The notes under the pieces: generated by a model
Database searches by the model: none
What the model saw: the letters and a program-made list of their open reading frames with translations, nothing else
Told to the model about the DNA's origin: nothing
Translations under genes and position numbers: made by a program
Source of the DNA: Lanius collurio
Lineage: Eukaryota; Chordata; Aves; Passeriformes; Laniidae
DNA: 64,000 bases
Reading direction: 5' to 3'
Assembly (NCBI GenBank): GCA_020086605.1
Contig: JACBWW010000015.1
Location: 5,646,943-5,710,942, forward strand
Shown here: positions 23,691-37,500 of the stretch, piece by piece
How the letters are laid out: the number at the start of each line of letters is the position of its first letter
Position numbering within the stretch: the stretch's first letter is position 1

Positions 23691-26600
23691 AGTAGGTTTA
23701 TTTTGGTGTAAAGGATTTTGTTCTGTTTTAAATTACAGATGTTGCATGGTATATGCCCCATGTCAGGAAGGCATAATCAGGGAAACTTGTAGTGTTAGTA
23801 GTCTCTGAGATTGTTACCTGATACTCTGAAACTTTTTTTAAAGCTACATTTCCATTAAAAAAGGACTTGTGGCAGAGGCACAATGATGACAAATATCTGA
23901 AGGTCTAATGATGTGAATGAAGCTGAAGCAACTGGCATCAAGTAGTTTGTTTTCATTGGACTCTATTCTCTCTTCCTCAATATTTGGAGACAGTTTAATT
24001 CTGTTTTTACCCTGAGGTTTCTTTTCAGCCTGAAAATTCCTAGAAGAAAATGGCCTTGCACCATAAGTGTTAAATATGGGGTTCTTTCCCATAATTATTG
24101 TTTTCAATTATTGGAAGGAACATTTTGGCCTTCATGAGGTATTTAATGGATGTAAAAAGATTCAAGCAAAATTGGCTGTTGCAACTCCTATCTGTATGAT
24201 GTGAGTTCATGAATAAATATGGTAACAAATGAAGGAGTTTGACACTAACTGGATGGTTTCTGGAACAAAAAATGTTTCAAAATCTTCAGATTAAACTAGT
24301 CCAAAATATTAATGTTGCTGAGGAATTATGTAGAGGTTTTTCTAACTGTTCAGGGGCTGTTTTCTTAAGTCTTGCTGTGGATTTTTTGTAGAGCGGGTAG
24401 TACTGTGGTTTGTTAAATTTTACAGAGTGAAGCCTGAAGTATTCAGTCTCAAGAAATTTACGTATGATAACTTTCTTCTCTTATGTATTCTTCCTGCTAA
24501 AGAACGTTTTTAATACCCTGAAGAGCAAATCAGCCTGTACAAATCCAAAATCTTTCTGTTCTATTGTGGGTTTTGACAGTTCTAAACATCCTAGAGATTT
24601 CAGTAAATTCCTCACTTGTCTGTATCACCAACTCCAAAAACCCAGCCCGTGCTTTTCCTTTGTCTTGAAGGATTCTGTTTCTTCATCTTCCATTAAAAAA
24701 AATAGATGCTAAGGCTTTCTCTTCATTCAACATTTTTCAACACAATTAGGCATTGTGTTGCCAGTAGATTTCCCAGTAACAATGGGAGTACAGCTGAAAA
24801 AATTGTCCTTTGTAGTGAAGCCTTTTTCTAGGTTGCAGCTATAGATAGAGTTTAATAAAGCCGCTCTTCCCCTACAACATCACCTTGGACTGCAGAAGTG
24901 AAACTGTCTGCACTGTATGACCTTCTGGAAATTCCTCTGGAATTGATTGTGGGTTCCAGATCTTGCCTTGCATTTAATGTGATTTTTTAATTAAAAAAAG
25001 CAACTGCTAAAGTCACTTGCTGCTTCCTGTCTCTTTCAGGAGGCAGTAGAGACTATACCACCTTTGATATCCTCTGTCAGAATATGCCTACCTTGGGACT
25101 CTAATGTAATGACAATCTTTTTGCACTAGATCTGCACACTTCAAAGGTCATTATGTGGACCTCTCTCAGTTCTGATAGGCAAAGAAATTAATAATTTGGA
25201 GATTAGAATAAACTAAATTTACCAATAAGGTCAAAACCAACCTCTTTTTTTCTGTTATCTCACCTAATACAATGGATTAATGCTGGCATTAATGCCTATA
25301 GAAAACCATATAGAAGTATACTATTTGGAAGCAAAGATAGATGCTTTCGTGTCTCTTTCAGTTTATAATTCTTATCATCTTTTAGGCTAATGTAGAAAAG
25401 GAGATTTGACACACAGGTGGCAGGAACTTGTTTATTTATGACACCATAGCTAAGGAAAAGAGCTTTCCACCCTCTGGTTCTTTTTAAAATAATTTCATAT
25501 ATTTTGCACCAGCCACGTGAAGAAATATTTTGGTGCCTCAAATACCATTCTACAGTAATTGTAGGGAAGATTTTGAGAAAACTATGTTTCATTTTGATTT
25601 GGTTTATTGCAGCAGTGACTTATGTGTAAAGAAGTGTATCCATTGGCAAGGGATTTCCTGATCAGCATACCAGAAAGCTGATATAAAGGCATTGGGTATG
25701 ACTGGTTTCTTTGTGCTGGTAGGAAATGGCCTAGATAACTTTTGGAGGCCTTTTCTTTCTCATCGGATATCTTATGATAGAAATTAAAATCCGCACATCT
25801 TAAATATCGTATACTGTTATTTACATAGAAGTTCCAGATAAATCTGATGTTCCATTCTGGGTTAAAGCAAATAAAAAAAAGTATAAAGGGGGGGAAGGGA
25901 GAATTCAGTGTATGTAAATTTTCTGTACTTGCTTCATGTCATCTAGCAGAACATCACAATTCAATATCATCAGAGAGCTAGAACTGGAAATAACCCGTAT
26001 ACTGCGCCAGCTTGGTGGATCACTATATTTTTTTTTTAATTTCATGAAAAGAAGGAAAATGTTAGTATAAAATCTGCTTGTCACAGTTTATGAGGTTCTA
26101 GGAGCTACAGCTGTGTAGGCTGTGTTATGACCAATAGAACTGCTTTGAGCAGTAAGGTGTCAAATCCTTTGGGAAAAACAGAAAACTAAAGGAAAAAGTA
26201 TTCAAATCTTCAGCTTCATAACATGGTGCTGTAAAGACTAATGTGAAATCAGCTTTCCAATGCAGGAAGAAGGTTGCTGCAACTAGAAATCCATACAAGT
26301 TGAAATTTGAACTAACTGCTCAATTGTAAACCCTGAAATATCTTTAGGCCGTTATCTTTAAAAATCGACATCTGCCCTAGTGATCTCACATGGTTACTGA
26401 GAAATTTAGTGTTCTACTTCTGCAGTGAAGGACGTGTGTAGTTAATTGCCCAAAAGAAAATAGTAATTTAACTAGACTAGAGGAAGCCTTTACTTAAGAT
26501 CAATAAACCCTCCAGCATTTCCTTGCCAAATTTGTCAAGAATATAAATAAACCTCTCAGAAACACTTTGCTGTATTTTAAAAGCATCAGATCTTTTGAGG

Positions 26601-27730
26601 TTAGAGCAGGATATTCTGAAAAGCATCTCAGTTGTCCCTGAGAGTTTTCTCCTTGGCTGGGGAGTCAGTCCCACTTTTAGCTTCTCCTCAGGGTTTTGAC
26701 ATCCAAATAAGGCAAATAAAATAACTCAATAATCAATAAGGCAAACAAGTCTTATCAAGAACAACAGTATCTTGTTAACCACTTTATTTGTAGGAGAAAA
26801 TACCCAACCCTAAACTTATGGAAGTAAACTCTTATCTGTATTCCTTTCTTAATTATTTGTAAAAGATTTTGTGTTCTCTTGAAAAGTCTTGATCCTGATT
26901 TACATGCTAATGTTGCATCTTACACTCAGTCCAAGTCTGCCATGATCTGAATTTGCAGTCATTGAGAAGATAAGTATTTTGTTGGAGGAACTGATTGGAA
27001 TCTTGTAAGAAGCAGTGTACTTCTCAAACCAATACACAGAGAAAACATGAAGGCAAAGAGAAAATGGGATGGAATTTTGCTAAAACTTTAGTATCTGACA
27101 GTTGATTGAAGACAATGTATTGGTCAGCTGAGCAAGCTCATGCTTCGGTCTTGAATATGCCAAATGCTCTCATGAAGAAAGAAGACAATCCTTAACAATC
27201 TTCCACGTTCCAGTAAGGAAGAAAAAAAGTTGGTACTATGTTTAGAAGAAAGATACTCTTTCATTTAATACTTTCCTTTAGAGACAGAAAAGAACAATGC
27301 CTATATTTTTGATGTGTTCAAAACAAAATTTAAGACTATCACATCTGTGGATGTCAAGTAGGTCCCAGAAGTTTATATTCTTTGCAAACCTCCAAGACAG
27401 TTGCATTTCTGAAAAATGCTGATAGAGAAGAATCTGTATTTAAACAAGTACCAAGCCTTTTCAATATTTAAACATTTTTGAGACTGGAAATATAATTGCA
27501 GCCTATTGTTGCTGAATTTCATCTCTATTTCTTTCTGATAATGAAGTTCACTTTTCTTCTTTCAATTTTTCTTTTCCCATACGTCTTATTATCAGAACAC
27601 ATAAAAAAATAAATTAGTCAAAACTTCTTTGCATATATATTTCAGTATTTTTAACTTGATTAAAAAATCCAGGGGCTTAAGGGAGGTTTTGTACCAGATT
27701 TATGCCATAAAATTCAGTTTGTTACCAAGT

Positions 27731-27805
27731 ATGTTGAGCAATATTTTGTCCCTGAGGAGAATAATGAACTTATGACTCAGTTCTGACTGAGTCATTGCTC
27801 AACAT
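27731..27805. repeat. Two-part inverted repeat with paired AP-1-like sites
   Basis: ATGTTGAGCAAT at 27731-27742 is the exact reverse complement of ATTGCTCAACAT at 27794-27805. Inside it, ATGACTCAG at 27772-27780 pairs exactly with CTGAGTCAT at 27787-27795 around a 6-nt loop. Each inner arm contains TGACTCA/TGAGTCA, the consensus for AP-1/MAF-type bZIP factors. Regulatory use is inferred; the pairing is directly visible. Confidence 0.75.
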
Positions 27806-30800
27806 ATCAACAATATATTTCTAGCTCTTTAGAATTAGGGAAAAAGAAGTAATTCAAATATTTCTATTTGCAAATTTTTTTCCAATGTACTTTTTTATTT
27901 ACGTTGGGTAATTTTTCCCACTCTGAGTTCTTTATCTTCTTAAGACAAATTATTGACAGCAGCTTTAACCTGTGCTTCACTGGGAACAAATGCCTTGGCA
28001 GCTGGCCATTGTAACAGATTTTCTGGGTGACATGCATGTTCTATACTGATCTTGCCAAAGCCTGGTGTTTCAGATAGCTTCCTTTTTAAGAGCAGGTGTT
28101 CATTTATTCCACATCATTCTGCAACCTTGGCAGATGAGATAAAATTCAGAACTAGTGCAAAAGAGCTGATTGATCCAGCTCCATAGAAAAAAAAATCTTA
28201 ACACTTGGAGCTTAAAGAAGAAAATCCAGAAAGAGGCAGAGTGTGAAGTGGTGAAGTAGCTGGTTAGGTTTAGGAAAAAATGGTGAGTTATACCTGGACA
28301 TACTACCATATTAATTGCTTGGATTCTGCACTTTTCATTGGAATATGCCAATGGTTTCTCTGGACAGCAATCTTACAGTAATGACAAAAATCTCTTTGCA
28401 TGTGTAGTTGGATCGGATTGCAGTAGTTTTCTTCTTTGTTAAAACAAGTCTCATTACATCTCTTATTTTCATTGACTTTTATACCTTGACTTTATCAATG
28501 TTGTTTTAATTACACATAATGTAAACTATCAAAATCCATCATGAGTGCAAAATACATGCATGGGATCTGATAGCAAAACAGTACTTGAGAATGTGTGCTA
28601 TAACACCCCAAACTGATAGAGAAAATATTTTCAGCCTGTGCCAGTCCATGGATATTGTACACTTGAGGGAGGTAAATATTTGATGTGTTTCATACTGCAG
28701 TAAACTCTATTTCCATTTACTTTCATTGCCATCACCTCTGTTTCCTTGCTTAGAAAATAGCAAATGCATTTTATCTTTAATTTATTCCTTTACCCTTGCA
28801 TAGACAATGTCAATTAAACCAGTACAGAAAACATTTGTCTTATGCATTTATTTATTTATCCCCTGGTCAGTGTAAATGTTTAAAAGCTGTTTGTCAGACT
28901 TATGTCAGAAAAATAAACAATTGTAGCTTATTAAGCCTGCTGAGAGAATATAAGTTACTATAAAAGCTATAAAGTATGTGTATAAAATAAAATTCAATTA
29001 GAGCCACCTAGCTGACCTACTCTGTGAACTGAAGACTTTCTGTGATGATACAGAATCTTATCACAATGATAAAAGAACAAGCTGTGTGTTTCTACAGGAC
29101 CTGCTGTAAAATGAGAGTGCATTTAAAAGGAGGAAAAACCAAGACTCTAAAATATGACTGCAGCTCTTGGGGATATTTCTGATCTTACTTCATGCATAAA
29201 AAAACTGCTTAGGTATTCTTATCAGAGCACACTGGCAAGGATGTAGGCCAACAACCAAGTGCATTTCTCAGATGGATTATGGAGCTTGTGTTGCTCTGTG
29301 ATGGCACAACTGCTCTGATGGAGGTCCCTGAGGTTACTGCAGAGCATTTCTGTATGACTTAGAATGACAGAAATTGCTGTCTCAAAATGAAAGTCAGGTT
29401 CATCAAATCATAAAAATTAGCTATAGTTTTGTGAGAAGTAAACATCAACTTTCTAAAATAGATTCATCTCTCATTTGAATATAACCACAAGCCGTCTTTT
29501 TGTTCTACTGTGTTTTTAAACAGACATTCCAGTCTAGAAATGAAAAAAGTTCATCAAAACAACATGTTCCTGTGAAATATGTTATTCTCAGTGAAATTGT
29601 CTCTTTTCAATGATTTTTTTAAGCAAAAAATTACTGATCAGCCCAACTCTTTTTAAGAAAAACAATCAGTTGATTTTAGATTATCAGCAAGGTTGTAAGC
29701 TTTTCATTAGTGGTTCAAGATGAAAATGTGTATAGTTATCAGCACCATGCTATCACTGACTTTGCAGTGACATACATTTCCTCCTATATCCTGGAATCCT
29801 TTCTCTTGATCTGCAAAGCAGTGGAAATAGAGGCTGTGTTACTATGTCAATACTGCATAATTAAAAAAAAAGAATTGCAAAAGCACTTTGATATTACAGA
29901 TTAAGGTGTATATGGAGTGATGAAGGGGAATGAATACTGAGGAAAAATCCATTAAGATTCAGTACTCATAATATAAAAATTTTATTTTGAAATAATAAAT
30001 AACTAAAGGATCTGTATTTGGTCTCTTAACCTAGTTGGATTTTGGTTGTGGGCTTGGCACAAAAATTTTTCAAAGGTTGTGAAATTGTTTTTGAAATGTT
30101 ATAACACAATTTTGCACAGTGCATATAAAAAGTATGTGCTTTCCTTAGTATTGGGAGTATCTGTTCTGGTTCTTTCCTTCCGTGTTTTTCCCCTGTGTTC
30201 TGTCTTCTTGTTTAGACTTTTTTCCTTCCTAAAAGGAGTTCTAAAGCAAAAAAAAACCTCATGAGATCTTAAGCACAGGTTTTAATGCAAAAAATTAGTC
30301 TAAGAAGTTTCATAAAACTAACTTATATTGTCTTGGTTCTGTTCATTAAATAACCCTTTCTTGTAAGTGCAGCTGGTTTTTCCTCCATCCCTAGATGCCT
30401 CTTGCTTTCTTCACAGCCCTTTTACTTTCATTCTGTAGTACCTCAGTTCAGGACATACATAATCCATGGAAAACACTTCTGTAGCTAGGGAAGATAGCTG
30501 GACACTGTAAATCTACTTATGAGGGCTCTGGAGAAGTAAGAAGGCATCTCAGCTAGAAAACATCTGGGGTTGGAGAAGGTAAGGTACAGAGTACCTATAC
30601 TCTGACAACTGCCTATGATCCATCAAAAAGCAGAATTGCTCTCTTTATTGTTCTGCAGGCAGGGGAATGATTGACATAATAATCCTGGGTTTGGTGATAA
30701 ATATTTTTTCAAAGCAAAAATCATTAAGACATGTTTATATTTGCATTTTAATAGAGAAAATTGTGATGGTGTATTGAACCTGTGTTTTTCTTTTAGTATC

Positions 30801-31660
30801 TTTTGTAAGGCAATCTTAAGTGAAACTGTTGCTAGAGTTGTATAAAGTTGTAGAGATTCAGAATAAAACTATTCCTGGAGACTTAAAAACTATTCTGGAT
30901 TATATAGCTCCTAGAGATTTTTGGTACTGTACATCTCCATCTTACCTACAGTTGTCACACAAATACCTACAGCTAAAACACAGCACAGTGAAAGACAAGA
31001 CTATAGATTTGGAAATGCAAACTGTGCAATAGAAATAGGTTCTAACATTTTAACTGATTTTGACAAGCAGTAAGTTCATATTTTGTTGCCAATGTCACTG
31101 TAAGTTTGTTTCTTATTTACTGAGACAAAGATGTTGTATGGTTTTTGCTAGAAGATTCTTAAAATTCTTTTAAGTCTTCTATATAAGAGAGCTTATAGCT
31201 CATTGAAATTCCTAGTTGCTATGAATATTTGGAACCTGTGAAAGACATTGTTCTTTTGAAAGAATTTATTTTGAAATTTTATTTTAAGTAGCAATATTAA
31301 TAATGGTTCTGCAATTTCAACAATGTTCTTGTACAACTTGTTTGTTACTGCAAGTTAGCTTTCCGTTTGTTCAATTATCATTGTTTTACTGATCCTATTT
31401 TTATGAACTTCTGCATTTGTATTTATCTTGGCTTTATAATAGTGCACTGATGACTGGAAGAGATACTCATGAGGACCTCTAATGTGCTGCTGACCTTTAA
31501 AATGACCAGGCTTTTTTGGACAGTAGTCAACTGGAGATGATCTTTATCCCTGAGGAAAGACATTCCTCGAGGTCTTGAGAACAGAAACCAGAAATGCCTA
31601 TTACTCAATTTTGTGTGTGTATGTGACCAGGAAAATAACACTTTTGTATTTGTTTCTAAT

Positions 31661-31733
31661 GAGGAATTATAATTCTTTTTATCTTTGCAAAAAGGTATGT
31701 TTTTAACGAGGAGTTATAATCTTCTTTTCAAGG
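31661..31733. repeat. Imperfect direct duplication, period about 47 bp
   Basis: GAGGAATTATAATTCTTTTT at 31661 recurs as GAGGAGTTATAATCTTCTTT at 31708. It is probably a diverged local duplication. Confidence 0.5.
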
Positions 31734-33220
31734 AAGTGTGTGAGTAGATTTTTTGTCAAAAAAAATAACTGGAACATATTCAGTGATTCTGGAGGCCCAT
31801 CTGGCACTGGATACCAGTATAATGGCCAGGAACAGCCTTTCAGGCTGGGAAGCTGTAAGTGTGACACGTACCTTAACACTGCACGAGAAAGAAAGGTTGC
31901 ACCAGACTCCCAGGCACTGTACTGGGTGTTTACTCTGATAAAAACTGCACGTGGAGCAGAATGTGAGCAAACACTTGGGTGATACTTAACTCTCCTAACT
32001 TTAGGTGTGTGGGAGTGGGCATCATCTAGAAAATGAACTGTCTCCTTTTTTTTAGTGCAATTTTGGAGCCCATTCAGCCAGCATAGCTGTTCAAAAGCCT
32101 GTTGGTAGGAGTCTTTCAAGCTGTAGTAAGGTTTAAAATAAAAAAAGGCCACAGAAAAAAAAGAAAGCCTTACAAAAAACCTTTCATCAGCAGAGTTGCA
32201 AATTGTTCCATGCTGAAATACCATCTGCTCACCAAAAGAAAGGATTTTTTACTAGAATGCAGTATGTTTTGATGAAGATACACCCTGCTGCATGTTTTGC
32301 AGTTTTCCTTCGTTGTATTTGCCCCACCATATTAGATATTAGATATTTTTTGAACTATCTAAGATACTTGGACTTCTTTATTAAATTTAGTTGAGTGGAT
32401 CTGAAATATATGCTTTCTGTCTGAAGGCATGCTTAAGTTTTTAGAAACATTCTTAGGTTCTTTATCATAATCTAAAGCATTATATTGACCATTTCATGTC
32501 TCTTTAGAGTGATTTTCCTCAGAAGGTACTATTTGAGAAAACAGAAAAAAGCCTTTTAAGGTCATTCAGATGAGCTCACATAACCATATTGCCATTTGTG
32601 CTTTGTGGAAATGAGCAGTTTTCTGTCATTAGAGGACATATACTTGAAGATTCATTAGGATTTTTTTAACTGAAGTTACTAGAAGTTTTTGGCAAAATTT
32701 ACTACCAACCTTCATTTATTTGCAATTCTAACCTATAGGAAAAGTTGATTTTGTGTGAGGGTCCGATGAAACAAAATCATGCTGGTTTGGCCCTGTTTTG
32801 TCCATCCTCTCTTGTCAGAATTTAGGTCTATGAAAGTTAGATTTATTTGTAAATAGGAGAATAACCTGCATTACTTTATAACCAAATGCTTAGAAGAAAG
32901 CATGAGTCTTCTATACTGGCAGCAAATAAAAGTTTCTGGTTGTTATGTTTGGCAATTTATGGAAATTGCAGCTTTTTTCTTTGCTTTTCTCTCCAAGAAG
33001 AACTGCCCTTTAATGGAAATTCATTTGCATAAAACTGTACTGTTACTCATGCCATGCAAATTGCTTTGTACTATATATGTGTCATTCCTTCATGGCTCAG
33101 AGCCCAAACAACCTTAAAAAGCCTCCAGTTTTGAGTTTACTAATTCTAAAGATGGATTTCTGGAGGTCACTGTATGTGATTGCAGGTAATATTTACTATA
33201 GTTTATCTAGAAGGCCATTG

Positions 33221-33239
33221 GTTTATAAAGTTTATAAAC
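33221..33239. repeat. Short inverted repeat (GTTTATAA / TTATAAAC)
   Basis: Two 8-bp arms that are exact reverse complements flank a 3-nt centre. It is AT-rich and could arise by chance. Confidence 0.6.
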
Positions 33240-33487
33240 TGGGTTTATTGTGTTCTAGGAGAAGCATTTGTACTCTCAAACATTACTAGCAAATGATAAA
33301 AAAGAAAAAGTAGTGTCCATTTCATCTGCATTACCTTAAATCTTTTATTACCTGGTCTCTTGGTTTACTCAAGGACTCATTCGGTTTCTGATTTAGTTAC
33401 TGAAATTCTTTTCAAAAGTTTATGTAAATACTGTAAGAATTTGATTTCACTCAGGCGGTTCAATGGTCTATAAGGTTGAGTCCACTG

Positions 33488-33567
33488 GGAGTGGCCTGAA
33501 TTTTCAGTTGACCAAGTCTGATGAATAGGAGTGGCCTGAATTTTCAATTTACTAAGTTTGATGAATA
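33488..33567. repeat. Two-copy tandem repeat, 40-bp unit
   Basis: GGAGTGGCCTGAATTTTCA begins at 33488 and again at 33528. The two 40-bp units are adjacent with no spacer and differ at four positions, all in the second half of the unit. No coding potential is involved. Confidence 0.85.
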
Positions 33568-34357
33568 AATTTTGGTAGAGTTTCCCATACAGAAAAGGAA
33601 ATAATTTATTTATTTCCCAGTATCTATATTTGGCTATGTAAACACTCTTTAGTGTGTAATGCTGATTAAGAATAAGGAAAGGCACATGAGAAATGATGTA
33701 ACTGTGAAGGAAGATGTTGTCTGTGCAGTTTATAGTGCCAGCATGTGCTACATGGAAGCCAGTCAGTAATGCCTGTGTGGAGTCTTTGAGCTGTTACCTG
33801 TAAAGTAATTTTGTAGCATTGCTGGAACTCTAAATATTTACCCTTTGATGTACTCAGTAAGGACACATCTACCTCCCTGACTCTGCATCCTGCATCCACA
33901 CTGAGATTTGCCCACCAGGAATTCTCTAGCTATTCAAAACCTACTGTACTCTCCATGCTCAGTGAGTTTGTTAGCTGCACAAGGGAATCATTTACTGCAA
34001 ATTGATTTTTCTTTTTCCCCCATCATCTCTTTAGATGATTTCTACTAGGCCAGGAAGCAGATCAAATCCCTGGAGGCAGGTGAATTCTTTTTCCCTGTGC
34101 TGGTGTCTGTAACCTAGCCTGGTGTGTTTGAAAGCTATTTGGCAAAACCTATGCAACACACAGATACACTCTTGCATTAAAACGGAAAAGAATGTCAGAT
34201 TCTATTTTTTATAAGAATACAGTGGATCGACTAACAGGGATCTGAGCATAATTTTAGAAATTTCCCATGATATTTATCTGCAGCATGTGGAATTAGAGTC
34301 AATTATAGTTGTTACAATAGCAGTTAGAATGCTTTTCATGGTGCTCCCTAATGATGG

Positions 34358-34552
34358 TTGCCTGCAGCATACACAGCTCTGAAATCTTTACATGGGGAGA
34401 AGATAATTGATTGTGGAGAGAACTTTCATGCATTCTTCTGCACTCAGGCACTGTTAGATTTGGCTGTGCGTAATGAAAAGACTAAAGGATTTATCTTCAA
34501 CAAACCAAGGAAACAGTGTTGCACATACATACCAACAATGTGGCAATATTAA
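34358..34552 (+). pseudogene. Possible retroviral env transmembrane-subunit remnant
   Basis: A 64-codon open stretch contains LLDLAVRNEKTKG and, near its end, KQCCTYIP at about 34520-34543. A double cysteine followed by TYIP, a short distance after an LD-containing segment, is typical of the region after the immunosuppressive domain in the TM subunit of many endogenous gammaretrovirus-like Env proteins. The frame appears to shift just after the motif. No SU, fusion peptide, membrane anchor, pol or LTR is recognisable next to it, and there is no ATG at the start. If correct it is a very old, inactive fragment; chance similarity is quite possible. Confidence 0.3.
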
Positions 34553-37500
34553 GAACTCAGTATGTATCATCAAAAATTTTTTATAACATTATATGCATGA
34601 GTTGTTTGCAGTTTGCTCATGTTTTTTATGTCTTAGCAAAAACAGAATACTATAACTTTCCATGTTACATAGCATCCTGTTCATAAAACAGAAATTCTCA
34701 AATCGATGTTGTTTCGATAAATAGTAAACCAGTGTCCTGGTTTCTGCTGTCATTTATGACACCTGGTTGCAAACGCTCATCAAAATGTAAATGCCAATAA
34801 CTTGCATATTTATCTTATGTATAGTTAATCAGTTAATCTTCAGCTTGTTGGTAGGCTCTTCATGTTGTTAACATCTCATCAGAATAGGTGCTCACTTAAA
34901 ATTCAGTATTTTAGTCTATTTCCTTTCACATACATTAAGGATTTGGTCTGCAAAACAGCTGTCTTCCAACTCCTTGAACATCTCTCTGTATGATATTTAC
35001 TGCTCTCAATTTCATTTCACGTTTTGCAAGTTCAAAGAAGACAAAGTCCATGTACTCGGCAAGTCAATCAGAACAAGCTTGTCTAGAGTTCAGATAATTT
35101 ATGTAATTACAAATGAAAACTTCAGAACTCTTCGAATACCTCCAGATAGAACAGGTAAAGCAAGAGGCAAAGTAGGAAGGCTGTCTAAGCTTTGTTTAGA
35201 CTTCGTCAGAGAAAACCAGAAATGGATAATTATATAATGAACCAAACCCTGCCCTTGTCTTGTTTCCTCAAAGCCTAAAAACACAAGAAATATCACTTGT
35301 CAGCTTTGTGAATTACTTCTCTATCCTGAAACACCTAAATTTGTGAAATTTCAGTTTCTTTTATTAGTTGTTAATTCAGAGAAATCACCTGGCCTTATTA
35401 AAAACTGTGTGTGTATTTTAATTTTGGCTTTATTAAAATCTTTAAAAACAGATAAAGAAAGAATGAGCTTAAATTTACACAACCATTTGAAAATGCCAAA
35501 ACATTTTAAAAACAAATAGACTCCCAAACTTTAAAAATCTGTGGAAATCATAATTTCCCTTTCAACAGATTGGTTTAAAGGAACATTTTCTGGAATGTTT
35601 GGGGCAAGTAGGTGAAAGTATTGCTCAAAATACCTGTTAAAGAAGTCAAAACTCTTTCTCCTGGCTTTAAAGCTCTGTGTAGCTCCTTCACTACCTCAAA
35701 AAGAAGTGTAGTGGTAGTCAAAAGAAATTAATTATCTACTTGCAGTTTATATGAATGATATTAGACCACAAAGAACCTGATTCTTCCATTTTAATAATTT
35801 TGTCTGTATTCTCATTGTGAGTACTGTGACTGTGGCCTGTTATCATCCTGCAGCTGCTATTGAGTTCAACACAGCTTTATTCTCATATCTGAGTGATGAG
35901 TTTCCCATGTAAATGTAGGTGAAGGTGTGTGCTGGAATAATGACATTGTAAAGCTTACTAGAAATCCCAGACAGAATGGCCTAGACATAATTGACAAGGA
36001 CATAAAAATTGATACAGTAGTAAAGACATATTCTCCGATTTTTTTTTTTTTTCAAAAAACCTAGAGTTTAACCTAAATTAAGTTGTATAAGTACTTATAC
36101 ATAAGTGTGGTTAGGATACACATATATCCATATCTTTTACATTAGCAAATTACTTTTCCTCAGATGTGTTTGGTCTTTTTTCTTTTTTTTTTTATTTTTT
36201 TTGTCTCAAACCTCTTTATCTGTTGACTTTTTCACTTCTGTACTTTTTTTTATTTCCCAGGAGTAAAATATATTGCTCTTACCATGGTGTTACAATGGAG
36301 AGACTGTACAGGAGCTCAATAAGACTTCCTAAGACCGTGACCTTTGTTAATGCTAAATGGCTTACCTCTGGAGATAGATGCGCTAACCTAATTAAATTAG
36401 TACAGAAAAGATGCAATGGATTAATTCTGACAGTTTCAAGTTTAAAAAAAAGGTTGTTTACAACTGTTGTGTCTTTAATTTTGGTGTAAAATATTTACAT
36501 GTTTTTATTTCCTCTTAAAAAAAAGGGGTTTTTTTTTTCAGTGAAGTTAGATATAATGTCAAACTGCTTTATCAAACAGGCCTTAATCTTATTTTGTTCA
36601 TATTTATTGAATGACTAAGTAAACTTTTAAATTGAAGATAATAAAATGAAAACAAATTTAATCACCAAATGTGACCACAGTCAACACAGGATTTATAGGA
36701 GTAATCTTTGGTAAAAAATTACTTCTGTAAAAAAGACAAATGTCTTTTATTTGTAAAGTAATAACAACTATGTGTTTCTAAAATGTCTGCTGTTCCCTTT
36801 CTATAGTGGTCTTGCTTTAAGATATTTTGTATATTGCACAGGTTACTTATATCATATTACATTACAATATATAACATATTTTACACACATTATGTTAGAA
36901 AGCTTCCAAGGTCAAACCTTTTGAGAGTATGAGAAAAATTATTTACATCTCAAAGAAAAATACTCTACTTGAAACTTTTCTGTTGAACCATAATAAAATA
37001 ACTATACATCTTTTGCAATAAGGAAAATCGAATATAAATCTTACATACTACAAATATTGCTTGAAAGGCTTTGTTTTCACTGCCAAATACCAATAATTCT
37101 GTGAAATATTCTTTTGAACTTGTTTTAATATTTCTATTGTTTCTATCCAGATATGGTATGTTGCCTTGATTTTGCTTTGTTTGATTTCTCTCTCTGGAAC
37201 TGCTTCAGTGAAATAATTTACTGGAAGGTAGATGTTTCTGGCTGTGAAATGTGAGATTAGCAAGCATCCCATCACAGTGGTGTAGCTATGAAGAACTACA
37301 GAGCCTTCCAGCTGTAGAGAAAGCCAGCAGAAAAGGAGATACATGAAAAATGAGAGCCAGTCATCATGGATCATGGCTGCTGGTCAGGGCTTCCTTATTT
37401 CAGGATTGGCCTGTCTTTTTCTCTTTCATGTAAAACCTTTCCTTTCCTCAGTATTCAGAATTGAGGAAGAACAAAAATTTGTAATAATAAAACAGTCTAA

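Larger units (their letters stand above)
23691..34357. other. Unique AT-rich sequence, presumed GPM6A intron 1
   Basis: About 10.7 kb with no recognised gene or transposon. Noteworthy items are the AP-1-containing hairpin at 27731-27805, a 173-codon minus-strand open frame at 31703-32224, a 47-bp-spaced duplication at 31661/31708, an inverted repeat at 33221-33239 and a 40-bp tandem duplication at 33488-33567. Confidence 0.5.

Noticed and set aside
36166..36489. 107-codon frame starting in poly-T sequence
   Set aside because: The N-terminal half is Phe/Leu from T-runs; the rest has no recognisable domain.
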